From Beduinella massiliensis (GTDB lineage Bacteria > Bacillota > Clostridia > Christensenellales > Aristaeellaceae): a stretch of DNA of 64,000 nt. Within the stretch, counting starts at the first letter, position 1. The number at the start of each line of letters is the position of its first letter. The notes beneath the pieces are model-generated. The model saw nothing but the letters and a program-made list of their open reading frames with translations. It did not search any database and was not told the DNA's origin. The position numbers were made by a program, and so were the translations under genes. The stretch spans positions 3,421,894 through 3,485,893 of the forward strand of contig NZ_LT963430.1 in the NCBI RefSeq assembly GCF_900199405.1, given 5' to 3'. Below, in pieces: positions 16,238 through 23,616 of the stretch.

Positions 16238-18052
16238 TTACTCCGCCTTCGCCCCGATGACCGCCTTGATGCGGCGCACACCGGCCGAGGAGGATTCTTC
16301 CTTCTGAATCTTAAACGAGATCAGCTCGCCCGTGTGGTTCGCGTGCGGGCCGCCGCAGATTTCCTTGGAGAACGGCCCCATGGTGTACATGCGCACCTTT
16401 TCGCCGTACTTGCTCTCGAACAGACCGATCGCGCCCTCCGCCTTGGCCTCGGCCACGGTCGTCTCCTTCATCTCGACGGGCGCGTCCGCCGCGATCGCCT
16501 CGTTCACCAGGCGTTCCACCTCGGCGATCTCCTCCTTGGTCATCTTGCGGCCAAAGGAGAAGTCGAAGCGCAGGCGCTCCGCCGTGATGTTGGAGCCCTT
16601 CTGCGCGACCTCGTCGCCCAGCACCTTGCGCAGCGCGCCGTGCAGCAGGTGGGTCGCGGTGTGCAGCCGCGCGGTCTGCTCGCTGTGGTCCGCCAGACCG
16701 CCCTTGAAGCGCTGCTCCGCGCCCGCGTGGCTGGTCTTCTGGTGCTGCTCAAAGCGGGCGGCAAAGCCCTCCTCATCGACCGTCAGGCCGTGCTCGGCGG
16801 CCAGTTCCTTGGTCATTTCGATGGGGAAGCCGTAGGTGTCGTAGAGCTTGAAGGCGCTGACGCCGTCGATGACCTTGCCGCCCTCCATGCGGGCGACCAT
16901 CTTCGCGAACTCCTTCTCGCCCTGGCGCAGCGTGCGGGCAAAGCGCGCTTCTTCGAGCTTCAGCTGTTCGAGCACGAAGGCCTCGTTCTGCTTGAGTTCC
17001 GGGTACACGTCCTGATACTGCGCGATGATGACCGCGGCGATCTCGCAGGTAAAGCCCTCGCCCATGCCCAGCTCCATGCCAAAGCGCACGGCGCGGCGGA
17101 TGAGGCGGCGCAGCACGTAGCCCTGGTCTACGTTGGAGGGGGAGACGCCGCGCGGGTCGCCCAGGATCATCGTCGCGGTGCGCATGTGGTCGGCGATGAT
17201 GCGGAAGGCGCGCGTGGTCTTCTCGTCCGCGCCGTACTCCCTGCCCGAAAGCTCCGCGATCTTGGCGAGGATGCCCGTGAACGCATCGGTATCGTAGACG
17301 GTCTTCTTGCCGTTCAGCACGCAGATCGTGCGCTCCAGCCCCATGCCGGTATCGACGTTCTTGCGCGCCATCGGCTCAAAGGCGCCGTCCGCGTTCTTAT
17401 GGTACTGCATGAACACGTCGTTCCAGATCTCCAGGTAGCGTCCGCAGTCGCAGGCGGGCGAGCAGTCCGGGCCGCAGGGCTCCTTGTCGGTGATGATGAA
17501 CATCTCCGTGTCCGGGCCGCAGGGGCCGGTCTGGCCCGCAGGGCCCCACCAGTTGTTCGCGCGCGGCAGGAAGAAGATGTGGTCGTCCTTCACGCCGTTT
17601 TCGCGCCAGTAGTTCGCGGCCTCGTCGTCGCGGGGGATGCCGCGTTCCTCGTCGCCCTCGAACACCGAGAAGGCGAGCCTGTCCGGGTCGAGCCCGAGCC
17701 ATTCCTTGCCCGTCAGGAATTCCCAGGACCAGGAGATCGCTTCCTTCTTGAAGTAATCGCCCAGCGACCAGTTGCCCAGCATTTCAAAGAAGGTCAGGTG
17801 CGAGGCGTCGCCCACCTCGTCGATGTCGCCGGTGCGGATGCACTTCTGCACGTCGCAAAGGCGATTGCCCGCCGGATGCTTCTGGCCCATCAGGTACGGC
17901 ACCAGCGGATGCATGCCCGCCGTGGTGAACAGCACGGTCGGATCGTTTTCCGGAATGACGGAGGCGCTGGGAATCACCGCGTGCCCCTTTTGCTCAAAAA
18001 ATCTGAGCCACATCGCCCGCAGTTCGTTGGAAGTCGTAGGTCTTACGCTCAT
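16238..18052 (-). CDS. alaS: Alanyl-tRNA synthetase, short form lacking the C-terminal DHHA1 domain
   Basis: A 604-residue class II synthetase that charges tRNA-Ala. The catalytic core (MWLRFFEQKGHAVIPS, DVQKCIRTGDIDEVG, FFEMLGNWSLGDYFKKE) and recognition domain are complete. The editing domain is present too, with TATHLLHGALR and CGGPHANHTGEL supplying the HxxxH and CxxxH zinc-type residues. Typical bacterial AlaRS is about 870 residues; here the reading frame ends right after the editing domain, in SSSAGVRRIKAVIGAKAE, with no DHHA1 region. The ATG at 18052 has GGAG upstream; earlier starts fall inside the T-box. Regulation is by the T-box leader. I found no separate C-terminal piece in this window. 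Confidence 0.9.
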   Translation of the reverse strand: MSVRPTTSNELRAMWLRFFEQKGHAVIPSASVIPENDPTVLFTTAGMHPLVPYLMGQKHPAGNRLCDVQKCIRTGDIDEVGDASHLTFFEMLGNWSLGDYFKKEAISWSWEFLTGKEWLGLDPDRLAFSVFEGDEERGIPRDDEAANYWRENGVKDDHIFFLPRANNWWGPAGQTGPCGPDTEMFIITDKEPCGPDCSPACDCGRYLEIWNDVFMQYHKNADGAFEPMARKNVDTGMGLERTICVLNGKKTVYDTDAFTGILAKIAELSGREYGADEKTTRAFRIIADHMRTATMILGDPRGVSPSNVDQGYVLRRLIRRAVRFGMELGMGEGFTCEIAAVIIAQYQDVYPELKQNEAFVLEQLKLEEARFARTLRQGEKEFAKMVARMEGGKVIDGVSAFKLYDTYGFPIEMTKELAAEHGLTVDEEGFAARFEQHQKTSHAGAEQRFKGGLADHSEQTARLHTATHLLHGALRKVLGDEVAQKGSNITAERLRFDFSFGRKMTKEEIAEVERLVNEAIAADAPVEMKETTVAEAKAEGAIGLFESKYGEKVRMYTMGPFSKEICGGPHANHTGELISFKIQKEESSSAGVRRIKAVIGAKAE

Positions 18053-18082
18053 GATAAAAATGCTCCTTTCCAAAATAGAAAA

Positions 18083-18317
18083 GCGCCTGCTCGTTCGGGG
18101 ACGAACAGGCGCTGACATTCGCGGTACCACTCCGATTGGCGCGAAATGCCGCGCCCTCTCTTGCCCATAACGACGGGTGTGCCGTCCCGCCCTACTCCGT
18201 TCAGGCAGGCCGCTCGGCAGCCGCTTCCCCCACGCCCACGCACCGGCCTTCCACCCTCTGCCGGCTCGCTTTGCGCATCCCGTGCGGTACTCTTCTGCTT
18301 CATCGCGTGTTGATATT
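18083..18317 (-). promoter_or_regulatory. T-box riboswitch upstream of alaS
   Basis: Reading on the minus strand, the leader begins near 18317. It contains an AGAGTACC motif typical of the Stem I base and a GGTGGAAGGCCGG arm. The invariant T-box TGGTACCGCG lies at 18129-18120. A terminator follows, with stem 18112-18083 (GCGCCTGTTCGT with ACGAGCAGGCGC) and then TTTTCTATTTT. Uncharged tRNA-Ala should stabilise the antiterminator and raise alaS expression. About 190 bases precede the T-box, a normal length. I did not fix the specifier codon. Confidence 0.93.
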
Positions 18318-18323
18318 GGATGT

Positions 18324-18353
18324 ATTATAACGCGGAAGCGCCCGGCTTGTCAA
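18324..18353 (-). promoter_or_regulatory. SigA promoter of alaS
   Basis: On the minus strand TTGACA (18353-18348) and TATAAT (18329-18324) are separated by 18 bases, just ahead of the T-box leader. The -35 falls inside an inverted repeat. Confidence 0.8.
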
Positions 18354-18360
18354 GCCGGGC
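18340..18360. repeat. Inverted repeat covering the alaS -35
   Basis: GCCCGGCTT-GTC-AAGCCGGGC is a nine-pair inverted repeat centred on the alaS -35 and 11 bases after the stop of the upstream cell-wall protein gene. It may be the terminator stem of that gene, but no T run follows on the minus strand, so a dual or operator role is possible. Confidence 0.55.
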
Positions 18361-18371
18361 GCGGAAGGTTA

Positions 18372-21056
18372 TCAGGTAGTGGGCGCCGGATATACGCTCC
18401 CCGGTTCCGCACCGCTGGTCTTGTTGTTCTTGACCCAGGTGACGGCCTTGGCGATCGCCGCCTGGTGGTCGTCGTCCACGTGGTCGCTTCCGTGCGTCTT
18501 GCTGTTCTTGAGGTGGATACAGAACTGACCGGGATAGTTGTTGTTGGTCACCTTCTGGCTTCCGTGAACCACGCCGTACATCGAGCCGCAGAACGTCGAC
18601 TTTCCGATCGTCAGCAGCACCGGGCGACGCTTATAGTGGCCGTTGTCGTCCGTCAGCTCGAGCGCGCTGCCCACGCCGTAGGCCGCACACATGACGGCCG
18701 TGTCGTCCGCCGTGGCGGGCTCCACGTCGAAGTGGTTGCCAGCGGATTGCAGGACGATGTTCCACGACTTGCCGGAGTTGATGTCGTACAGCGTCGCCTT
18801 GCCGCTGCCCCAGGCCTTCTTGATCGCTTCTTTGCTTGCAAAGTAGTCGGGGTTGAAGTAAGCCGTTCCATCCAGGCCGTACGCCGGCGTCGTCGATGCG
18901 GAGCTGTTGAGCTTCGCGTAAATCGCGGTCTGCGTCTTCGGACCCGCCTTGGCGTCCGCCGTGATGTTGTGGTCGAGCTGGAACTGGCGCACCGCCTCGG
19001 CGGTACCGGTTCCGTAACGGCCGGTGATCGACTTGCTCTCCGGGTAATAACCCAGCTTGCGCAGCGCCTGCTGCAGCGACTTGACGTCTTCGCCCTCCAT
19101 GTTGAGCGTCAGCGTGCGGTATCCGCCGGAGCCACTGCCGGAGCCCTTGATTTCGTCGTCGGAGACGTTCGTGGTGACGAAGTCCTCACGAATCCAGGAG
19201 CCGATCTTCAGGCCGTACCACTTCTTGCCGTCGCCGTCCTTCTTCGTGCTGATGTAGGGATAGATAGCGCCCTTGCTGGTCGTACCCATCACGCTGGAGT
19301 CCGTGCTCGCTTCCTGACGCAGGCGCACGTTGTCCGCCGTCACCTTGATGTAGCCGTTGACGACGACTTCGCCACCGCCGGTGACATTGCCCGCGAGGTA
19401 GGACTCCGCCTCGGACTTGGTGAGCACATATACCATGTCGCTGCGGATGTAGCCGGAGGAGGTGTAGCCGCCCACCGTGAAGGTAATGTTGTACCAGACG
19501 TAGTTGTTGCTGCTCATCGAGCTGTTGATCTTGAAGTAGGTGTTGAGCGCAAGGATCGTCTTGGAATTGCCGGTCGGGCTCGTGCGCACGTTGACCTTGT
19601 CCTTGTTCGTGCGTCCGTAATTGCTGCGCAGCGTGGGGGTGGTAATGACGCCGTCGCCGCTCTCCGGGTCTTTTCCCGTGATCTTCGCTGTAATCTTGTT
19701 GAGGGTCTTCGGGCCCGCCACGCCGTCCGCGGTCAGATCGTTGTCCTTCTGGAACTTGCGCACCGCTTCCTTGGTAAGGGAGCCGTAGCTGCCCGTGACG
19801 CTGCCGGTATAATACTTCAGGGTCTTCAGGTTCTCCTGAAGCGTCTTCACCGCTTCGCCGGAGGAGCCCTCCTTGAGCGTCGTCGTCGACCCGCCCGTAG
19901 AGGTGCCGGAGCCATCGGTGGAGCCGCCGCCCATCGCCGCGTTGATCTTCTCCAGCGTCTTCTTGCCCGCCACGCCGTCCGCGGAAAGGTCGTTCTTGCG
20001 CTGGAACTTACGCACCGCTTCCTCGGTCATGGGGCCGTAATTGCCCGTGACGCTGCCGTCGTAGAAGCCCAGCGTCTTGAGGTTCTGCTGCAGCGTCCTC
20101 ACCGCCGTGCCGGTGGAGTTGAGCTTTAAGGTGGAAGAAGTAGAGATCGTACCGGAGCTTCCCGAAGAGGAGGACCCGCTGAGGACGGACGCGATCTTAT
20201 CGAGCGTCTTCTCCCCCGCGATGCCGTCCGCGGAAAGGCCGTACTTGCGCTGGAACTTGCGCACCGCTTCTTCGGTCTTGGTGCCGTAATTGCCCGTGAT
20301 GCTGCCGTCGTAAAGCTTCAATTCCTTCAGGTCCGACTGAAGCTGGCTGATCTGTGAGCTGGTCAGGTTGACCTTGGAGCTTGAGGACGAGGAGGACGAA
20401 GAGCTCGAGGTGCCGAAGAGCTTCGCCTGCGTCGCGGGGCCCGCGATGCCGTCGTCGTACAAACCGGCCTTCTTCTGGAAGTCCTTCACCGCCTGCTCCG
20501 TCAGGTTGCCGTAGCTGCCGGTGATGTTGCCCTTATAGTAGCCGAGCTCCGTCAGCTTCTGCTGAAGGCGGCGGACGTCCGACCCGGACGAGCCGTTTTG
20601 CAGGTAGCCGTACTTGCCCGTAACGCCCGACGTGTTGTTGGAGCTCGTCTTGTCCGAGCGCGTGAACGTGCCCACTCGCTTGGACGGCAGGTCGCCGCCC
20701 TCGACGCCGAAGTAGTTCTTCGCGTCGGCCTTGCTGAGCATCTTCACGTACGTCTTGGAGCCGTCGTTTTGGCAGACCCAGCCCGTCGCGATGTCGCCCT
20801 GCAGATCGCGGTAACGAATGCGGATAAACGTGTTTCCGCCGACGTAATCCGTATCCAGCGCATACACGCAGGCGCCGGAGACGATGTTGTCCTCGATATC
20901 GGCGGACAGCGAAGCCTTGGCGCGCACACGCACTCTGTCGAGCGTCTTGCCGTACACGTCCTTGTAACCAGCCGCCTGCGCGACGGTAGCAAGGCAGCAC
21001 GACAACAGCAGGCCGATCAGGACCGCCATGAACCCTCTGGTTTTCATCTTTTTCAT
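18372..21056 (-). CDS. Secreted multi-domain peptidoglycan-binding protein
   Basis: An 894-residue exported protein. A Sec signal peptide covers residues 1-28 (KKMKTRGFMAVLIGLLLSCC, then VAQAAG). An SH3-like domain follows (about 30-110), then four PG_binding_1 repeats (about 145-470; for example YYKGNITGSYG and TEEAVRKFQRK) joined by Ser/Gly linkers. Two further SH3-like domains (about 495-640) and a fifth PG_binding_1 repeat (about 655-725) come next, ending in a domain of about 170 residues. That last domain has motifs NHFDVEPATADDT, GQFCIHLKNSKTHG and VDDDHQAAIAKA, and its function is unknown to me. It presumably remodels or binds the cell wall. ATG 21056 gives the best signal peptide. 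Its promoter carries an inverted repeat. Confidence 0.87.
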   Translation of the reverse strand: MKKMKTRGFMAVLIGLLLSCCLATVAQAAGYKDVYGKTLDRVRVRAKASLSADIEDNIVSGACVYALDTDYVGGNTFIRIRYRDLQGDIATGWVCQNDGSKTYVKMLSKADAKNYFGVEGGDLPSKRVGTFTRSDKTSSNNTSGVTGKYGYLQNGSSGSDVRRLQQKLTELGYYKGNITGSYGNLTEQAVKDFQKKAGLYDDGIAGPATQAKLFGTSSSSSSSSSSSKVNLTSSQISQLQSDLKELKLYDGSITGNYGTKTEEAVRKFQRKYGLSADGIAGEKTLDKIASVLSGSSSSGSSGTISTSSTLKLNSTGTAVRTLQQNLKTLGFYDGSVTGNYGPMTEEAVRKFQRKNDLSADGVAGKKTLEKINAAMGGGSTDGSGTSTGGSTTTLKEGSSGEAVKTLQENLKTLKYYTGSVTGSYGSLTKEAVRKFQKDNDLTADGVAGPKTLNKITAKITGKDPESGDGVITTPTLRSNYGRTNKDKVNVRTSPTGNSKTILALNTYFKINSSMSSNNYVWYNITFTVGGYTSSGYIRSDMVYVLTKSEAESYLAGNVTGGGEVVVNGYIKVTADNVRLRQEASTDSSVMGTTSKGAIYPYISTKKDGDGKKWYGLKIGSWIREDFVTTNVSDDEIKGSGSGSGGYRTLTLNMEGEDVKSLQQALRKLGYYPESKSITGRYGTGTAEAVRQFQLDHNITADAKAGPKTQTAIYAKLNSSASTTPAYGLDGTAYFNPDYFASKEAIKKAWGSGKATLYDINSGKSWNIVLQSAGNHFDVEPATADDTAVMCAAYGVGSALELTDDNGHYKRRPVLLTIGKSTFCGSMYGVVHGSQKVTNNNYPGQFCIHLKNSKTHGSDHVDDDHQAAIAKAVTWVKNNKTSGAEPGSVYPAPTT

Positions 21057-21147
21057 CCCGGCAAAACCCCTTCTCACGTTCCTTTTGACAGGAGCGTCCG
21101 CTTTCGCACAGCGCATACACACCTGCTGCGGCTCTAGTCTTACGAGC

Positions 21148-21176
21148 ATTATATTACGAAAATGTTAATTTGTCAA
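21148..21176 (-). promoter_or_regulatory. Consensus SigA promoter of the cell-wall-binding protein gene
   Basis: TTGACA (21176-21171) and TATAAT (21153-21148) on the minus strand are 17 bases apart, leaving a leader of about 85 bases. Confidence 0.85.
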
Positions 21177-21190
21177 TTTCTTTTCGTAAT
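21153..21190. repeat. Inverted repeat straddling the promoter -35
   Basis: ATTACGAAAA (21153-21162) and TTTTCGTAAT (21181-21190) form a perfect ten-base inverted repeat with an 18-base gap. It encloses the -35 and touches the -10 of the adjacent gene. The geometry suits a dimeric repressor site. No regulator gene lies directly alongside apart from the orphan kinase. Confidence 0.55.
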
Positions 21191-21235
21191 ATTTTGGGCC
21201 CATATTTTGCAACAAATGGAACTGCGCGTGATCTA

Positions 21236-22147
21236 TCATTTATTAGACGCCGCAGCGTCCGAATTGGTTGCATCCGTATCAAATTTTTCCCCAATTTCTT
21301 CTTTTTTATGGGGCACATAGCCGGAAAAGACCGTTTGCCCCTCCTCGCTCGAAAGGGCGATATCTCCGCCGTACTCGCGCATCAGGCGCTGCACGATGAA
21401 AAGCCCCATGCCCTGTCCCGTGCGCTTGGTGGTAAAGCCGGGCGTGAAGATGTGCGCCGCCGTCTGCGCCGGGATGACGGGGCCGTTGTTCTTGACCTCA
21501 AAGCGGCAGGCCTTTAAATCCTCAAACAGGGAGACGACGAGCAGGGGCGCTTTCGTCTCGTGCATGGCGTCGATGGCGTTGTCGATCAGGTTGCCCAGCA
21601 CCCGGCACATCTCCCAGGCCGGCATCGAGAGGTTCTTCCAGCTCGCCCGAATATCCAGCTCCATTTGAATGCCGCGCCGCTCGCAGTCCGCCAGCTTCGC
21701 CTGCAGCAGCGCGTTGATCGCCACGCTGTCCGTCTTGAGCGCGCGGTTGACGCGCTGGATGTCTCCGTACACGCGGTCCATGTAGTCGCAGGCTTCCTGG
21801 GGTTCATCCATCTCGATGAGGCTGTACACCACCTGGATGTGGTTCATGAAGTCGTGCCGCTGCGCGCGCAGCGTGCGGTTGAGCTCCTCCATCTGTTTAT
21901 AGGCGGCCTCGATTTCGTCCGCCTGCCGCTTGGCGCGCACATGCGTCAGCGCCGCGCCGATGTCCATCAGCGCGCCCCAGCAGACGGTCACCGCGCACAC
22001 GAAGATCATGAACCGGTAAAGCTTCATGTCCAGACGGCTGGGCGCGCGGATGAGCATTACGGCCAGCACGATGACCGCCGCCACCTGCAGCACGTTCATG
22101 ACGATGGAATACACCGCCGCCTTCCTGACATCGACTCTTTCGCGCAT
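21236..22147 (-). CDS. Orphan GHKL sensor histidine kinase (AgrC/Spo0B-like)
   Basis: A 303-residue kinase with two membrane segments (about 10-30 and 45-65), a coiled linker, the phosphoacceptor motif RAQRHDFMNHIQV near residue 100 and a GHKL ATPase domain (NLIDNAIDAM as N box, GQGMGLFIVQRLMREYGG as G box). Kinases of this form are seen in quorum-sensing peptide systems. There is no response regulator or peptide gene nearby, so its partner lies elsewhere. ATG 22147 is chosen because GGAGG precedes it. It is transcribed divergently from the ECF S-component gene. Confidence 0.87.
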   Translation of the reverse strand: MRERVDVRKAAVYSIVMNVLQVAAVIVLAVMLIRAPSRLDMKLYRFMIFVCAVTVCWGALMDIGAALTHVRAKRQADEIEAAYKQMEELNRTLRAQRHDFMNHIQVVYSLIEMDEPQEACDYMDRVYGDIQRVNRALKTDSVAINALLQAKLADCERRGIQMELDIRASWKNLSMPAWEMCRVLGNLIDNAIDAMHETKAPLLVVSLFEDLKACRFEVKNNGPVIPAQTAAHIFTPGFTTKRTGQGMGLFIVQRLMREYGGDIALSSEEGQTVFSGYVPHKKEEIGEKFDTDATNSDAAASNK

Positions 22148-22204
22148 ATTTCCTCCATGGCCATGACGCCCAAATATCCTTTCTATATCATAGCAGGTTT
22201 CGCA

Positions 22205-22233
22205 TTGACATAAAAGGGGCATTCTGCTACAAT
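22205..22233 (+). promoter_or_regulatory. SigA promoter of the ECF S-component gene
   Basis: TTGACA (22205-22210) and TACAAT (22228-22233), spacer 17, lie 57 bases ahead of the GTG start. The leader is too short for a riboswitch of known type. Confidence 0.8.
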
Positions 22234-22290
22234 TATCGGCAATTCACAAATACCTTTTAAATCCAAAGTATTTTAAGGAGTGTGTGCACC

Positions 22291-22788
22291 GTGAACCTCA
22301 AAAATACCAAAAACCTCGCGATCTGCGGCCTGCTGGCCGCGCTCGTGCTGCTCGCCACCTTCGTCATCAAGCTGCCGGTTCCCATTACCAACGGTTACGT
22401 ACACCTGGGCGACGGCTTCATCTTCCTGGCCGCCCTCCTCACCGGGCCCGTCGGCGCGCTCGTAGCGGGCGTCGGCTCCATGCTGGCCGATCTCATCGGC
22501 GGCTACTTTCCCTACATCCTTCCCACCTTCGTCATCAAGGCGGCCATGGGCTTCATCGCCGGACGCTTCGCCGTCTGCGACAGCAAGAACCTCCTGAGGA
22601 ACCTCATCGTCTTCCTGTGCGCGGAAGCGGTGATGGTGCTCGGCTACTTCCTCTTCGAGGGCGTGCTGTACGGATTCGCGGCGGCGCTGGGCGCAGTGTT
22701 TCCCAACATCATTCAGGGCGTCTTCGGCGTAGTGGTCGGCCTCGCGCTGACCCCGGTGGCCGAGCAGCTCAAAAAGTACGTCGCCTGA
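22291..22788 (+). CDS. ECF transporter S component
   Basis: A 165-residue, six-segment membrane protein that would bind a vitamin or similar micronutrient and dock with a shared energising module (EcfT and two ATPases, not in this window). HLGDGFIFLAALLTGPVGAL, GSMLADLIGGYFPYILPTFVIKAAMGF and FPNIIQGVFGVVVGLAL match the family. A GTG start is chosen at AGGAG plus ten bases; an earlier GTG overlaps the ribosome site. Substrate is not predictable, and no riboswitch precedes the gene. It ends in a strong terminator, so it is monocistronic. Confidence 0.88.
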   Translation: MNLKNTKNLAICGLLAALVLLATFVIKLPVPITNGYVHLGDGFIFLAALLTGPVGALVAGVGSMLADLIGGYFPYILPTFVIKAAMGFIAGRFAVCDSKNLLRNLIVFLCAEAVMVLGYFLFEGVLYGFAAALGAVFPNIIQGVFGVVVGLALTPVAEQLKKYVA

Positions 22789-22799
22789 CGCTTTCTCTG

Positions 22800-22836
22800 T
22801 CCCGCGCGGCCTTCCGAGGCTGTGCGGGATTTTTTT
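22800..22836 (+). terminator. Terminator after the ECF S-component gene
   Basis: CCCGC (22801-22805) pairs with GCGGG (22824-22828), with further pairing inside (GGCC and GGCT), followed by seven T. Confidence 0.85.
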
Positions 22837-22909
22837 GTCCGTCTCCCCGCCTGAATGCGTCTGGCACCCCGTCCGGGCGCGCCGCATAGACTCATGTGGG
22901 GTGATCCCA

Positions 22910-23584
22910 ATGGATAAAAAGGAAATGCTTTCCCTGATGGAGCTCTCGGCGGACGCATACCTTGCCGTGCAGCCGCTCTGCCGGGGCGAGAACATGACGT
23001 TTATAGACGACCGCCGCAGCGGCGTGCAGTGCGCCGTACGCCGCGCCGGCTCGACCCTCACCATCGCCTTTCGGGGCACGGACTCCAAGGCGGACTGGCG
23101 CAGCAACTTCCGCTTTTGCAAAAAGACGATTCCTTACGACAACGAAGCCTCGCCCATCCGCGTACACGAGGGCTTTCTCTCCGCCTACAAATGCGATGCG
23201 GTGCGCGGGCGGCTCCAGCGGATGGTGACGCCGCAGATTCGCCGCATCCGCGTGACCGGGCATTCCCGGGGCGCGGCGCTGGCCGTGCTGTGCGCGGTCG
23301 ATCTGCAGTACAACTTTCCCGACCGCTGCTTCGAGGTGGTGCTCTTCGGCTGCCCGCGCGTGGGCAACAAAGCGTTCGCGGATTCGTACAACCGCCGCGT
23401 CTTCATGACCATGCGCGTGGAACAGGGGGCGGACATCGTCACCAAGGTGCCCCCCGCTGCGTTCGGCTACCGGCACGTAGGCATGCGCTGCCACGTCGGC
23501 CCCCGGCGCGCGCGGCCGTTTTCGTTTCTCGACCACCTGCCCAGCCGTTATTACATGGAGATGTTCCGGGAGCTGCCGGAATAA
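22910..23584 (+). CDS. Lipase class 3 family protein
   Basis: A 224-residue alpha/beta hydrolase. The nucleophile is S119 in VTGHSRGAALA. The oxyanion-site motif FRGTDSKADWRSNF is at about 54-67, and the downstream VVLFGCPRVGN is typical of class 3 lipases. A late histidine-containing segment (FLDHLPSRYY) supplies the likely catalytic His. No signal peptide is visible, so it is probably intracellular. Members of this group act on acylglycerols or phospholipids, but the natural substrate is unknown. The start follows TGGGGTGAT rather than an ideal AGGAGG. Confidence 0.88.
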   Translation: MDKKEMLSLMELSADAYLAVQPLCRGENMTFIDDRRSGVQCAVRRAGSTLTIAFRGTDSKADWRSNFRFCKKTIPYDNEASPIRVHEGFLSAYKCDAVRGRLQRMVTPQIRRIRVTGHSRGAALAVLCAVDLQYNFPDRCFEVVLFGCPRVGNKAFADSYNRRVFMTMRVEQGADIVTKVPPAAFGYRHVGMRCHVGPRRARPFSFLDHLPSRYYMEMFRELPE

Positions 23585-23588
23585 CCTT

Positions 23589-23616
23589 CGCGGGAGGCTG
23601 CAGCCTCCCGCGTCTT
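23589..23616 (+). terminator. Terminator after the lipase gene
   Basis: CGCGGGAGGC-TGCA-GCCTCCCGCG is a perfect ten-pair stem followed by TCTTTT. The convergent kinase gene ends at 23617. Confidence 0.85.

Noticed and set aside
16226-18115. A 629-codon plus-strand ORF opposite alaS
   Set aside because: Shadow of the synthetase gene; composition rich in Arg/Val/Leu/His repeats and no domain.
18177-20129. A 650-codon plus-strand ORF opposite the peptidoglycan-binding protein and alaS leader
   Set aside because: Antisense frame crossing a T-box and signal-free; periodicity only mirrors the PG-binding repeats.
18900-20520. Regular DNA repeats suggesting a CRISPR or satellite
   Set aside because: They are coding repeats of PG_binding_1 modules about 200 bases long with diverged sequence, not short repeats with unique spacers.
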